DNA of 64,000 nucleotides, taken from contig CAWBVU010000006.1 in NCBI GenBank assembly GCA_963792405.1, positions 62,001-126,000 on the forward strand. The letters are read 5' to 3'. The number at the start of each line of letters is the position of its first letter. Position 1 is the first letter of the stretch. The notes beneath the pieces are model-generated. The model made no database searches. It worked only from the letters and a program-made list of their open reading frames with translations, and was not told the origin of the DNA. Origin of the DNA: SZUA-442 sp963792405. GTDB lineage: Bacteria; Actinomycetota; Acidimicrobiia; Spongiisociales; UBA5794. A program made the position numbers and the translations under genes. Shown piece after piece: positions 34,211 to 43,287 of the stretch.

Positions 34211-37200
34211 ATGGTGGGACACGAGGGCGCCTCAACGCCCGACACGCCGCTCGTCGAACAGCTGCTCACCCTCATCGGCTCCACGGTTCCCGAGCCCCGC
34301 AGGGGCCTCATCTCGTCGTTCTCGCAGATGTACCTTCGCCGCCTCCCGGAGTCCGAGCTCCCCGACCTCACCGCGCCGCAGCTCCTGGCCGAGATCGACG
34401 ACCTGCTCGCATTCGCCCAGGACCGCCGGCCCCACGAGCGATCGGTGAGGGTGTTCATGCCGACCGTCGAGGACGAGGGATACGCCACACCCGGATCGGT
34501 GGTCCAGATCGTCACCGACGACAGTCCCTTCCTCGTCGATTCGGTGACCGCGGCGATCACGCGCCAGGGCATCGGCCTCGTGCGACACCTTCACCCGGTC
34601 ATCGGGGTGCGACGCCGTTCCGACGGTGGCCTCATCGAGATCACCCAGCCGCGAGGTGACGTGCCGAAGGAGTCCGTCCAGCACTTCGAGCTGAACCGGA
34701 AGCTCGATGTCGACGAGGCGAAGCGGCTCGAGGAGACCATCGGGAGGGTGCTGCGCGATGTCGAGGTCACGGTGCGCGACTTCGGCGCCCTCCGAGCGGC
34801 GACGGGCACCATGGCGGACATCGCGAAGGCGAGCGTGCACCACTACGAATTCGAGGACGTCGCGGAGACCATCGCCTTCCTCGACTGGCTCCTCGACGAC
34901 AACTTCGTGTTCCTCGGCTACCGCACGTACGAGATCGTCGACTCCGACGAGGGCCCCTGTGTCGAGGCCGTCGTCGAGTCGGGGCTCGGCATCCTCGCCG
35001 AGAACGGCGCCGAGCACTCGTCCCGGCTCCTGGCCGATCTCCCACAGCAACTCCAGGAACGCTACGAGGGCGGCGACCTCCTCGTCGTGACGAAGACGAA
35101 CAGCCACTCGACGGTCCACAGGGATGCCCGAATGGACTACGTCGGGCTTCGCCAGCTCGACGATGACGGCAGGATGATCGCCGAGCTCCGTCTCCTCGGC
35201 CTGTTCACCTCGAAGGCGTACATGACCCCCGCCTCAGAGATCCCCGTGCTTCGGCGGAAGCTCCAACAGGTCCTGCTGTACCAGGACGCGATCGAGGGCA
35301 GCCACGACTACAAGTCCCTGGTGCAGGCCTTCGAGTCCTTCCCGAAGGACGACCTGTTCGCCGTCCCGGTCCATGCGCTCAGCGACATGCTCGGCGATCT
35401 CGTCGAGACCGAGGAGTCCTCGTCGGTGCGCCTGTTCGTCCGCAGGGACGCGCTCAACCGCTTCGTCAGTGTCCTCGTCACCGTGCCGCGTGACCGCTTC
35501 AACGCCGAGCTGCGCAAGCAACTCCAGGAGCTGTTCCTCCGCACGTTCGAGGGGACGGCGATCGACTACCGGCTCGCGCTCGGCGAGTCGGGCGATGCCC
35601 GCATCCACTTCTCCGTGTGGATCGAGGAGGGCGCTCCGCTCGACGTCGACATCGCTGCGCTCGAACGGACCGTCGTCAGCATGGCCCGCAACTGGGACGA
35701 CCGCATCATCGAGGAGCTGATGACCGTGGTGTCGGACCATGATGCGAAGCAGCTCGCAGCCCATTGGGCCCCGCTGTTCCCCTCCTATTACAAGACGTCG
35801 ACGGGACTCGAGGTGGCCGCGCGGGACATCCTCCAGGTCGACCGACTCGCCCGCGACGGCCTCGACCTCATCGTCGGCGTCCAGAACGAGACGAGCGAGG
35901 GACCGCCTGGCACCGACCTCCTCACGCGGATCACGGTCTACCGGTCGTCGGGGAAGCTCAATCTCTCCGACATGATGCCCCTCCTCGAGCATCTCGGCCT
36001 CATCGTCGTGGAGGAGGTGCCAACCCGCCTCAAGGACGAGGGCGGCACGTTCATCCACGACTTCGGCGTGACCGCGCCCGACGGTGGACGTCTGGACGTC
36101 GAGGATGCCGGTGCGAGGGTCGGTGCGGCCGTCGAGTCCGCGCTGAGGGGAGAGGCCGAGTCCGATTCGCTGAACCGGCTCCTCGTGTCGAGCACCCTCA
36201 CCCACGACGAGCTCACGGTCCTGAGGGCCTATCGCAGCTACTGGAGGCTCATCACACCCGCCTACTCGATCGGATACATCGACGACGCCCTCGCCGCCCA
36301 CCCGTACCTGGCGGAGCGGCTCGTGCGCCTCTTCCAGTCGAGGTTCGGTCCCGAGGCGGACCCCGACGCAGAGGCGCTCCTCACGTCCGAGGTCAGGGAT
36401 GGCCTCGACGCGGTCGCCTCCCTCGACGAGGACCGCATCATCCGTGGATTCCTCGGACTCGTCCTCGCCACCGAACGCACGAACCTGCTCAGGCCCGGAC
36501 GCACCTCGTTGTCGCTCAAGTTTCGATCCGCCGACGTTCCCGACATGCCTGCCCCGACGCCGCTGTTCGAGATCTACGTGCACTCGCCTGACGTCGACGG
36601 TGTCCACCTGCGCGGTGGCATGGTCGCCAGGGGAGGCATCCGCTGGTCGGACCGCAGGGAGGACTACCGCACCGAGGTGCTCGGCCTGATGAAGGCCCAG
36701 ATGACCAAGAACGCCGTCATCGTCCCGACGGGCGCGAAGGGCGGGTTCGTCCTGAAGCGATCGGCAGAGGGACCGGCGCCGAGCTATGACGAGGTGCGCC
36801 ACGCCTACACGCAGTTCATCCGTGGCCTCCTCGACGTCACCGACAACCGAGTCGGCGACGTCATCGTGGCGCCTGACGACGTCATCCGCCACGACGGGGA
36901 CGACCCCTACCTCGTCGTCGCCGCGGACAAGGGCACGGCGTCGTTCTCCGACACGGCGAACGCGATCGCGCGCGAGTACGGCTTCTGGCTCGACGACGCC
37001 TTCGCATCGGGAGGGTCGGCGGGGTACGACCACAAGGCCCTCGGCATCACGGCGAAAGGCGCGTGGGAGTCGGTCCGTCGCCACTTCTTCGACCTTGGCG
37101 TGGACGTCGACGCCGACGAGATCACCGTCGTCGGCATCGGGGACATGTCGGGTGACGTCTTCGGTAACGGCATGCTGCGCTCGAGGCATCTCAGGCTCCT

Positions 37201-38998
37201 GGCGGCCTTCGACCACCGTGACATCCTCGTCGATCCGGACCCCGATCCCGAGGCGTCCTGGACGGAGCGTGCCCGGCTCGCGGCGTTGGGCCGCTCGTCG
37301 TGGCAGGACTACGACCCTGCGCTCATCTCGGAGGGTGGCGGCGTGTTCCCGCGGTCTGCGAAGCGCATCACCCTGACACCACAGATGCGCAGGGCGCTCG
37401 ACACCGAGGTCGACGTCGCCACGCCGAACGAGCTCATCCGCCTGATCCTCACCGCCCCCGTCGATCTCCTGTGGAACGGCGGCATCGGGACGTACGTCAA
37501 GTCACGGTTCGAGACCAACGAACTCGTCCAGGATCGCACCAACGACGCCGTTCGCGTCGATGGGCGCGACCTGCGGGCGCGGGTGGTGGGGGAAGGGGGC
37601 AACCTCGGCCTGACACAGCTGGGCCGCATCGAGTTCGACCGCTCCGGGGGCAAGGTCTTCGCCGACTTCATCGACAACTCGGGCGGTGTCCACGCGTCTG
37701 ACCGTGAGGTGAACCTCAAGATCCTCCTGCACATGGCGGAGCAGGCGGGAGAGATCACGCCCGCAGAGCGAGACGAGATCATCGAGTCGGTCTCCGATGA
37801 CGTCGTCGAGGCGATCCTCTACGACAACTTCCTCCAGGCGCAGATCATCTCCCAGGAAGCCGAGTCGTCCCCGCGCACCATCGAGGCGTATGCCGACCTC
37901 GTCGACAGGCTCGAGAGGGAAGGGGTCCTCGACAGGGAGCTCGAGTTCCTCCCCAGCCACGAGGAGCTCGCCCAGCGCGCACGGGAGGGCAAGGGCCTCG
38001 GACGACCGGAGATCGCCGTCCTGCTGGCCTATGCGAAGATGAGCCTGACGGAGCACCTGAGGGTGTCCACGCTGCCCGACGACCCGCACTTCGTCACGGA
38101 CCTCCTCGGCTACTTCCCGCCTGCGATCGTCGAGCGGTTCGCCCACCACATCGAGCGTCACCCGCTGCGCCGCGAGCTCATCTCGACCGTCGTCGCGAAC
38201 CAGGTCCTCAACTCACAGGGCAGCACCTACTACTCCCGCATGCGCACCGTGAGCGGCGCCTCGGCATCGATGGTCATCCGTGCGTATCGGATCGCTCGGG
38301 CGATCACGGACGCACGCCAGCGGTGGTTCGACATCGAGGCCCTCGGGGTGATGGTCGACCCCGACGTGTCGAGGGAGATGCTCGCCGACGTCGACCGTCT
38401 CGTGACCCTCGTGTCGCGCTGGTACCTGATGCGCCCCGCCGAGGGGTCCATCGATGAGGAGATCGAGAGGGCATCGGCCGATTTCGCTCGCCTCAGCGAC
38501 GGGATGCCAACGGTGGGCGGACCCCGATGGCGTGAGCCGTACGAGCGCGTCGCGGCCGAGATGCGCGAACGTGGCATCCCCGACCACCTCGCCACCCGAC
38601 ACGCCTACCAACGAGTGCTGCGCAGGGCTCCCGACATGGTGGACCTCGCCCACCTGTATGGCATGGACGTCCTCGACATCGCCGAGATCTACACGCGCTC
38701 GAGCGAGGAGTTCTACATCGGCTGGCTCGAACGCCAGATCCGCAACCTCCCCGGCGTGACGGCCTTCGACAGGTTGGCGATGGAATCGCTGCGCGACGAC
38801 CTCCAAGCCCTCCGCCGCGACGTGGTCGCGACGATCCTCTCCGAGACCGACGGTTCCATCGACGACTACACGGAGCTCCACGATCGGGTCACCCCGAGGA
38901 TCGAACGCTGGTACCGATGGCTGACGAGGGACGGCATCCTCGACGTGTCCGCAGGGCTCGTCGCCACCCGCAGGCTCCGGAAGATCCTCATCGGCTGA
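34211..38998 (+). CDS. Large NAD-specific glutamate dehydrogenase (180-kDa class)
   Basis: This 1595-residue protein is close to the roughly 1600 residues of the bacterial NAD-GDH class (GDH-180) found in Mycobacterium and Streptomyces. It converts glutamate and NAD to 2-oxoglutarate, ammonia and NADH. An N-terminal ACT-like regulatory region (VQIVTDDSPFLVDSVTAAI) is followed by long helical domains. The catalytic core has RGGIRWSDRREDYRTEVLGL, KNAVIVPTGAKGGFVLK and VGIGDMSGDVFGNGML, then a helical C-terminal domain. The frame is open from 34100, but ATG 34211 starts the recognisable protein. It is probably monocistronic and shares the intergenic region with the Bax-inhibitor homologue. Confidence 0.93.
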   Translation: MVGHEGASTPDTPLVEQLLTLIGSTVPEPRRGLISSFSQMYLRRLPESELPDLTAPQLLAEIDDLLAFAQDRRPHERSVRVFMPTVEDEGYATPGSVVQIVTDDSPFLVDSVTAAITRQGIGLVRHLHPVIGVRRRSDGGLIEITQPRGDVPKESVQHFELNRKLDVDEAKRLEETIGRVLRDVEVTVRDFGALRAATGTMADIAKASVHHYEFEDVAETIAFLDWLLDDNFVFLGYRTYEIVDSDEGPCVEAVVESGLGILAENGAEHSSRLLADLPQQLQERYEGGDLLVVTKTNSHSTVHRDARMDYVGLRQLDDDGRMIAELRLLGLFTSKAYMTPASEIPVLRRKLQQVLLYQDAIEGSHDYKSLVQAFESFPKDDLFAVPVHALSDMLGDLVETEESSSVRLFVRRDALNRFVSVLVTVPRDRFNAELRKQLQELFLRTFEGTAIDYRLALGESGDARIHFSVWIEEGAPLDVDIAALERTVVSMARNWDDRIIEELMTVVSDHDAKQLAAHWAPLFPSYYKTSTGLEVAARDILQVDRLARDGLDLIVGVQNETSEGPPGTDLLTRITVYRSSGKLNLSDMMPLLEHLGLIVVEEVPTRLKDEGGTFIHDFGVTAPDGGRLDVEDAGARVGAAVESALRGEAESDSLNRLLVSSTLTHDELTVLRAYRSYWRLITPAYSIGYIDDALAAHPYLAERLVRLFQSRFGPEADPDAEALLTSEVRDGLDAVASLDEDRIIRGFLGLVLATERTNLLRPGRTSLSLKFRSADVPDMPAPTPLFEIYVHSPDVDGVHLRGGMVARGGIRWSDRREDYRTEVLGLMKAQMTKNAVIVPTGAKGGFVLKRSAEGPAPSYDEVRHAYTQFIRGLLDVTDNRVGDVIVAPDDVIRHDGDDPYLVVAADKGTASFSDTANAIAREYGFWLDDAFASGGSAGYDHKALGITAKGAWESVRRHFFDLGVDVDADEITVVGIGDMSGDVFGNGMLRSRHLRLLAAFDHRDILVDPDPDPEASWTERARLAALGRSSWQDYDPALISEGGGVFPRSAKRITLTPQMRRALDTEVDVATPNELIRLILTAPVDLLWNGGIGTYVKSRFETNELVQDRTNDAVRVDGRDLRARVVGEGGNLGLTQLGRIEFDRSGGKVFADFIDNSGGVHASDREVNLKILLHMAEQAGEITPAERDEIIESVSDDVVEAILYDNFLQAQIISQEAESSPRTIEAYADLVDRLEREGVLDRELEFLPSHEELAQRAREGKGLGRPEIAVLLAYAKMSLTEHLRVSTLPDDPHFVTDLLGYFPPAIVERFAHHIERHPLRRELISTVVANQVLNSQGSTYYSRMRTVSGASASMVIRAYRIARAITDARQRWFDIEALGVMVDPDVSREMLADVDRLVTLVSRWYLMRPAEGSIDEEIERASADFARLSDGMPTVGGPRWREPYERVAAEMRERGIPDHLATRHAYQRVLRRAPDMVDLAHLYGMDVLDIAEIYTRSSEEFYIGWLERQIRNLPGVTAFDRLAMESLRDDLQALRRDVVATILSETDGSIDDYTELHDRVTPRIERWYRWLTRDGILDVSAGLVATRRLRKILIG

Positions 38999-39003
38999 GG
39001 TGT

Positions 39004-39034
39004 GGCCCGGCGCCGATGGGCGTGGGATCGGGCC
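39004..39034. terminator. Possible terminator after glutamate dehydrogenase
   Basis: A nested hairpin is visible, GGCCCG at 39004 pairing with CGGGCC ending at 39034, and CGCC/GGCG inside. It lies just after the dehydrogenase stop codon and before the paa promoter. It has no T-run. Confidence 0.35.
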
Positions 39035-39041
39035 TCGACAC

Positions 39042-39057
39042 AACGAACGTTCGTTTG
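39042..39057. promoter_or_regulatory. Operator palindrome of the paa operon
   Basis: AACGAACGTTCGTT is a perfect 14-base palindrome 33 bases before the paaA start. The stretch 39044-39057 also fits CNAACGNNCGTTNG, the consensus I recall for the TetR-type PaaR of Thermus. The TetR gene at the end of the operon is the likely binding protein. Confidence 0.6.
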
Positions 39058-39087
39058 GTACGCTCCCGACGCACTGAAAGGAGCCTC

Positions 39088-40032
39088 GTGGACCCCAACA
39101 CCCCGGAGGCGGCATTCGAGGCGATCCTCGACGCCGATGAGAAGGTCGAACCCCGCGATTGGATGCCTGACGGCTATCGAGCGACGCTGATCCGTCAGAT
39201 GGCACAGCACGCCCACAGCGAGGTCATCGGCATGCAGCCGGAGGCGAATTGGATCACCAGGGCGCCCACCCTGCTGCGCAAGGCGATCCTGATGGCGAAG
39301 GTCCAGGATGAGGCGGGACACGGCCTCTACCTCTACTCGGCGACCGAGACCCTCGGCGTCTCACGCGACGAGCTCCAGGATCTCCTGCACGAGGGCAGGC
39401 AGAAGTACTCGTCGATCTTCAACTACCCGACGCTGTCGTGGGCCGACATCGGCGCCATCGGCTGGCTCGTGGACGGCGCCGCCATCGTCAACCAGATCGT
39501 CCTCCAGCGGACCTCCTACGGGCCGTACGCACGAGCGATGGTCAAGATCTGCAAGGAGGAGTCGTTCCACGCACGCCAGGGCTATTCGATCATGATGGCG
39601 CTCGTCAACGGCTCCGACGAGCAGAAGGCGATGGCGCAGGACGCCATCGACAGGTGGTGGTGGCCCGCGCTCATGATGTTCGGGCCGCACGACTCCGATT
39701 CACCCCACACCGAGCAGTCGATGGAGTGGAAGATCAAGCGCATCACCAACGACGACCTCCGCCAGATGTTCATCGACCAGACCGTGCCCCAGGCCCATTA
39801 CCTCGGGTGCACCATCCCCGACCCCGATCTCACCTTCGACGAGGACACGGGCCACTGGCGGATCGGGGAGATCGACTGGGACGAGTTCTGGTCGACGATC
39901 AGGGGCGATGGGCGCCTCAATCGGGAGCGGATCGCCCACAAGGTGGAGGCGTGGGAGGACGGGGCGTGGGTCAGGGAGGCCGCGTTGGCCCACGCGGCGA
40001 AACAGCGCGACCGGCTCGGGCGCACGGCGTAG
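39088..40032 (+). CDS. paaA: Phenylacetyl-CoA epoxidase catalytic subunit PaaA
   Basis: This 314-residue carboxylate-bridged di-iron subunit, with PaaBCE, epoxidises the ring of phenylacetyl-CoA in aerobic phenylacetate breakdown. Two Glu-x-x-His ligands are visible, in AKVQDEAGHGLYLY and CKEESFHARQGY. The NYPTLSWADIGAIGWL and RWWWPALMMFGPHD segments are typical. GAAAGGAG precedes the GTG at 39088. It is the first gene of a tightly packed operon under a palindromic operator. Confidence 0.96.
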   Translation: MDPNTPEAAFEAILDADEKVEPRDWMPDGYRATLIRQMAQHAHSEVIGMQPEANWITRAPTLLRKAILMAKVQDEAGHGLYLYSATETLGVSRDELQDLLHEGRQKYSSIFNYPTLSWADIGAIGWLVDGAAIVNQIVLQRTSYGPYARAMVKICKEESFHARQGYSIMMALVNGSDEQKAMAQDAIDRWWWPALMMFGPHDSDSPHTEQSMEWKIKRITNDDLRQMFIDQTVPQAHYLGCTIPDPDLTFDEDTGHWRIGEIDWDEFWSTIRGDGRLNRERIAHKVEAWEDGAWVREAALAHAAKQRDRLGRTA

Positions 40033-40041
40033 GGGGGGACG

Positions 40042-40383
40042 ATGAGCTACAACGTCCCCACCGCACCGGGCGAGCAGCCCGTCGAGGTTCCCCAAGGCAC
40101 CGCATCGGCCCACGGATGGCCGCTGTGGGAGGTCTTCATCAGGGCGAAGCGAGGGCTCAGCCACACGCACGTCGGATCGCTGCACGCACCGGACGCCGAG
40201 ACGGCGATCCAGAACGCAAGGGACGGATACACGCGTCGCGCCGAGGGGGTCAGCCTCTGGGTCGTGCGGTCGAGTGAGATCCACGCGTCGGATGATCCTT
40301 CGTCGATGTTCGAGCCGTTCGAGGACACGCCCTACCGACACCCCACCTTCTACGAGATCCCTGACGAGGTCGGACAGCTGTGA
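40042..40383 (+). CDS. paaB: Phenylacetyl-CoA epoxidase subunit PaaB
   Basis: This 113-residue small subunit has the PaaB pattern: PLWEVFIRAKRGLSHTHVGSLHA, then DAETAIQNARDGYTRRAEGVSLWVV and a Tyr-rich C-terminus (PYRHPTFYEIP). It bridges the catalytic heterodimers in the epoxidase complex. The ATG at 40042 is 9 bases after paaA; the stop overlaps the paaC start by four bases. Confidence 0.95.
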   Translation: MSYNVPTAPGEQPVEVPQGTASAHGWPLWEVFIRAKRGLSHTHVGSLHAPDAETAIQNARDGYTRRAEGVSLWVVRSSEIHASDDPSSMFEPFEDTPYRHPTFYEIPDEVGQL

Positions 40384-41147
40384 ACACGCTCACCACGCGG
40401 ACCGCGCTCGGTACCTACCTGGTGCGCCTCGCCGACGACAACCTGGTGATCGGCCAACGCCTCGGTGCGTACATCTCCCGCGCGCCCGAGCTCGAGGAGG
40501 ACCTCGCCGTGGCCAACACGGGTCTCGACCACATCGGGATCGCCCGCCACCTGTACACGCTGGCGGGAGACGTCGAGGGCGACGGCAGGACCGAGGACGA
40601 CTTCGCCATGCTGCGCAATGAGCGGGAGTTCACGAACGCGCTCCTCGTCGAGCAGCCCAACACCGACTTCGCCTTCATCATGGTGCGCCAGTTCTTCCTC
40701 GACGCCTACCAGGTGGCACTGTGGCGGTCCCTCGCCGCGTCGTCGAATCCGACGCTGGCAGGCATCGCCGCGAAGGGACTCAAGGAGGCCACGTACCACC
40801 TCAGGAGGTCGGCGTCCTGGATCGTCCGGCTCGGTGATGGAACGCAGGAGAGCCACCAACGGGCACAGGCCGCAGTCGAAGGGCTGTGGCGCTTCACGGG
40901 CGAGCTCTTCGAGGTCGACGACGTGGAACGGGACCTCGCGGCCTTGGGCGTCATTACCCTCGCCTGCGACCTCGCGGACGAGTGGGAACGCACCGTCGAC
41001 GAGGTCCTCGAACAGGCGACGCTGGCCCGGCCCTCCGACACCTTCCAGGCGTCCGGTGGGCGGACGGGGATGCACACCGAGTACCTGGGACCGATGCTCG
41101 CCGAGCTGCAATGGATGCAGCGCTCGTACCCGGGGCTCCAGTGGTGA
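40380..41147 (+). CDS. paaC: Phenylacetyl-CoA epoxidase structural subunit PaaC
   Basis: This 255-residue protein is homologous to PaaA in fold but lacks a full di-iron site; it is the structural partner of PaaA. LVRLADDNLVIGQRLGAYI at the N-terminus and LANTGLDHIG-like and KEATYHLRRSA segments are typical. The GTG start overlaps the paaB stop (GTGA), and its own stop overlaps the paaD start. Confidence 0.95.
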   Translation: MNTLTTRTALGTYLVRLADDNLVIGQRLGAYISRAPELEEDLAVANTGLDHIGIARHLYTLAGDVEGDGRTEDDFAMLRNEREFTNALLVEQPNTDFAFIMVRQFFLDAYQVALWRSLAASSNPTLAGIAAKGLKEATYHLRRSASWIVRLGDGTQESHQRAQAAVEGLWRFTGELFEVDDVERDLAALGVITLACDLADEWERTVDEVLEQATLARPSDTFQASGGRTGMHTEYLGPMLAELQWMQRSYPGLQW

Positions 41148-41629
41148 TGGCCACGATCACCGCAGCCGAGGTCACCGAGCTGCTGGTGCAGGTCACCGAC
41201 CCCGAGATCCCCGTCCTCACGATCGCCGACATCGGGATCCTCAGGGACGTCTCCATCGACGAGGACGGTCGCGCCACCGTCACCATCACCCCCACCTACT
41301 CGGGATGCCCCGCGATGGAGGTCATCGAGGGCGACATCGTCACCCTGCTCGCCGACCATGGCATCCCCGCAGACGTCGTGACGGTGTACAGCCCGGCATG
41401 GACGACGGAATGGATGACACCCGAGGCGAAGGCGAAGCTCGCCGGCTACGGCATCGCTCCACCCGGCGCGGCACCTGACTCGCCACTGGGCGTGATCGAG
41501 GAGGTGCTGTGCCCCCAGTGCGCGTCCGCGCACACGACCGTCGTGTCCCAGTTCGGGTCGACGGCGTGCAAGCGGCTGATGGTGTGCACTGCCTGCGGAG
41601 AGCCCTTCGACCAGTTCAAGGCGATCTGA
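41147..41629 (+). CDS. paaD: PaaD, MIP18/DUF59-family epoxidase maturation protein
   Basis: This 160-residue protein has a DUF59 N-terminal domain (VTDPEIPVLTIADIGILRDV, then TITPTYSGCPAMEVIEGDI) and a C-terminal zinc-ribbon-like part with CPQC and CTAC pairs. PaaD is needed for epoxidase activity, probably in metal-cluster assembly. ATG 41147 overlaps the paaC stop as TGATG, showing coupled translation. Confidence 0.94.
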   Translation: MATITAAEVTELLVQVTDPEIPVLTIADIGILRDVSIDEDGRATVTITPTYSGCPAMEVIEGDIVTLLADHGIPADVVTVYSPAWTTEWMTPEAKAKLAGYGIAPPGAAPDSPLGVIEEVLCPQCASAHTTVVSQFGSTACKRLMVCTACGEPFDQFKAI

Positions 41630-42693
41630 TGGAAGCCGTCACGTTCCACCCGCTCACCGTCACCGCCGTGGATCGACTGACCGACGAATCCGTGTGCGTG
41701 ACCCTCGCCGTGCCAGAGGGGCTCGAGCACGCGTACGTCCACCGACCGGGTCAACACCTCATCCTGCGCAGGACGATCGATGGTGCCGACGTGCGTCGCA
41801 GCTACTCGATCTGTTCACCCTCCGGCGGTGACACCCTCCAGATCGGTGTCAAGCGACTCGCGGGAGGTGCCTTCTCGACGTGGGCCACGACCCACCTCGC
41901 ACCCGGCGAGGTCATCGAGGCCACGCCGCCGTCCGGTGAGTTCATCCACGATCCCGACCCCTCGGCCACGCGTCGATACGCGGCGATCGCCGCGGGAAGC
42001 GGCATCACGCCCGTGCTGTCGATCATCGCATCGACGCTCAGGGACGAGCCGACCAGCGAGTTCGCCCTCGTGTACGGGAACCGCGACGGCCGCTCCGTGA
42101 TGTTCCTCGACGAGATCGATGCACTGAAGGGCCGCTATCCGGACAGGTTCATGGTGATGCACGTCCTGAGCCGGGAGGGACACGCCGTGCCGCTCTTCGA
42201 GGGCCGCATCGACGAGGGCAAGCTCGAGGACCTCTTCTCCACGATCCTCGACCCCTCGACCGTCGACGAGTGGTTCCTCTGCGGTCCCAGGGGCGTCGTC
42301 GAAGCCGCCCGCTCGACACTCGACGCACGCGGCGTCGATGGTGCCGTCGTCCACGACGAGCTGTTCTACGCGGGAGGCGACGGGGTCGTCACGGTCGCCG
42401 CTGACGACGTCGAGGGTTCGACGGTCGTGTTCACCTTGCACGGTCGGACGTCGACCGTCGTCGTCGACCCCGGCGGCGCACCGATCCTCGACCACGTGCT
42501 GTCGGTGAGGCCCGAAGGGCCCTTCTCCTGCCGATCCGGTGCGTGCGCATCCTGCAGGGCCCGTGTCCTCAGTGGACGGGTAGCGATGGATCGCAACTGG
42601 TCGCTGAACGAGGAGGAGGTCGCCTCGGGCCAGATCCTGACCTGCCAGTCCCACCCGGTGTCGGATACCGTCGAGATCACCTACGACGTATGA
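41629..42693 (+). CDS. paaE: Phenylacetyl-CoA epoxidase reductase PaaE
   Basis: This 354-residue protein has an FAD-binding domain (RPGQHLILR, RRSYSICS), an NAD-binding domain (IAAGSGITPVLSII, YGNRDGRSVMFLDEI, FLCGPRGVV) and a C-terminal plant-type [2Fe-2S] ferredoxin domain (CRSGACASC with a distal Cys in ILTCQSHP). It passes electrons from NAD(P)H to PaaA. The start overlaps the paaD stop (TGATG) and the stop overlaps the TetR start (ATGA). Confidence 0.95.
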   Translation: MEAVTFHPLTVTAVDRLTDESVCVTLAVPEGLEHAYVHRPGQHLILRRTIDGADVRRSYSICSPSGGDTLQIGVKRLAGGAFSTWATTHLAPGEVIEATPPSGEFIHDPDPSATRRYAAIAAGSGITPVLSIIASTLRDEPTSEFALVYGNRDGRSVMFLDEIDALKGRYPDRFMVMHVLSREGHAVPLFEGRIDEGKLEDLFSTILDPSTVDEWFLCGPRGVVEAARSTLDARGVDGAVVHDELFYAGGDGVVTVAADDVEGSTVVFTLHGRTSTVVVDPGGAPILDHVLSVRPEGPFSCRSGACASCRARVLSGRVAMDRNWSLNEEEVASGQILTCQSHPVSDTVEITYDV

Positions 42694-43262
42694 CGAGGCT
42701 CACGAGGGACGACATCATCGAGGGAGCCGGTCGACGGTTCGCCACGCACGGCTACCACGGCACGTCGATGCGCGACCTCGGCGACGACCTCGGGATCCTC
42801 GGTTCGTCGATCTACGCCCACGTCGGGGGGAAGCAGGAGCTCCTCGTGGCGGTGATCGAGCGGGGAGCCGCGTTCTTCGACGAGGCGGCGCATCGTGCCC
42901 TCGCCGAGGGAGCCGATGCCGACGACACGCTGCGCAGGCTGATCGCCGGCCACATCGACGTCGTACTCGACCACAGGGCCGAGGCCCGCACCTACCTGTC
43001 CGAGACGTCCTTCCTCGAGGACGGGGATCGCGATCGCGTCAACGAGGCTCGGGATCGCTACGAGGGAACCTTCGTGTCCGCGATCCGCACCGGGGTCGAG
43101 GACGGAACGTATCGGGCGGACGCCGACGCCCGACTGTCCGCCATCTACGTCCTGTCGGTCCTCAACACGGTGGATCGATGGTTCGACGAGGCGGGCAGGG
43201 TCGATCGTGCCGGCCTGGCGGCGGACATCCACGGATTCGTGGCCAAGGGGCTCATGGGCTGA
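42690..43262 (+). CDS. TetR-family regulator of the paa operon (PaaR-like)
   Basis: This 190-residue protein has an N-terminal helix-turn-helix: FATHGYHGTSMRDLGDDLGI, LGSSIYAHVGGKQELL. It overlaps the paaE stop by four bases, so it is the last gene of the operon. By position it is the likely phenylacetyl-CoA-responsive repressor, binding the palindrome at 39042-39057, as PaaR does elsewhere. The ligand assignment is inference. Confidence 0.88.
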   Translation: MTRLTRDDIIEGAGRRFATHGYHGTSMRDLGDDLGILGSSIYAHVGGKQELLVAVIERGAAFFDEAAHRALAEGADADDTLRRLIAGHIDVVLDHRAEARTYLSETSFLEDGDRDRVNEARDRYEGTFVSAIRTGVEDGTYRADADARLSAIYVLSVLNTVDRWFDEAGRVDRAGLAADIHGFVAKGLMG

Positions 43263-43287
43263 CGGCGTCGTCGGACGAGGATCAGCC
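43257..43287. terminator. Bidirectional terminator containing both stop codons
   Basis: GGCTGA at 43257-43262 pairs with TCAGCC at 43282-43287, with an inner CGTC/GACG stem. The TGA of the TetR gene is in one arm and the TGA of the convergent DivIVA-like gene in the other. Confidence 0.45.

Noticed and set aside
35234..37216. 660-residue minus-strand frame inside glutamate dehydrogenase
   Set aside because: It lies wholly inside the catalytic part of a well-recognised gene and has no family motifs.
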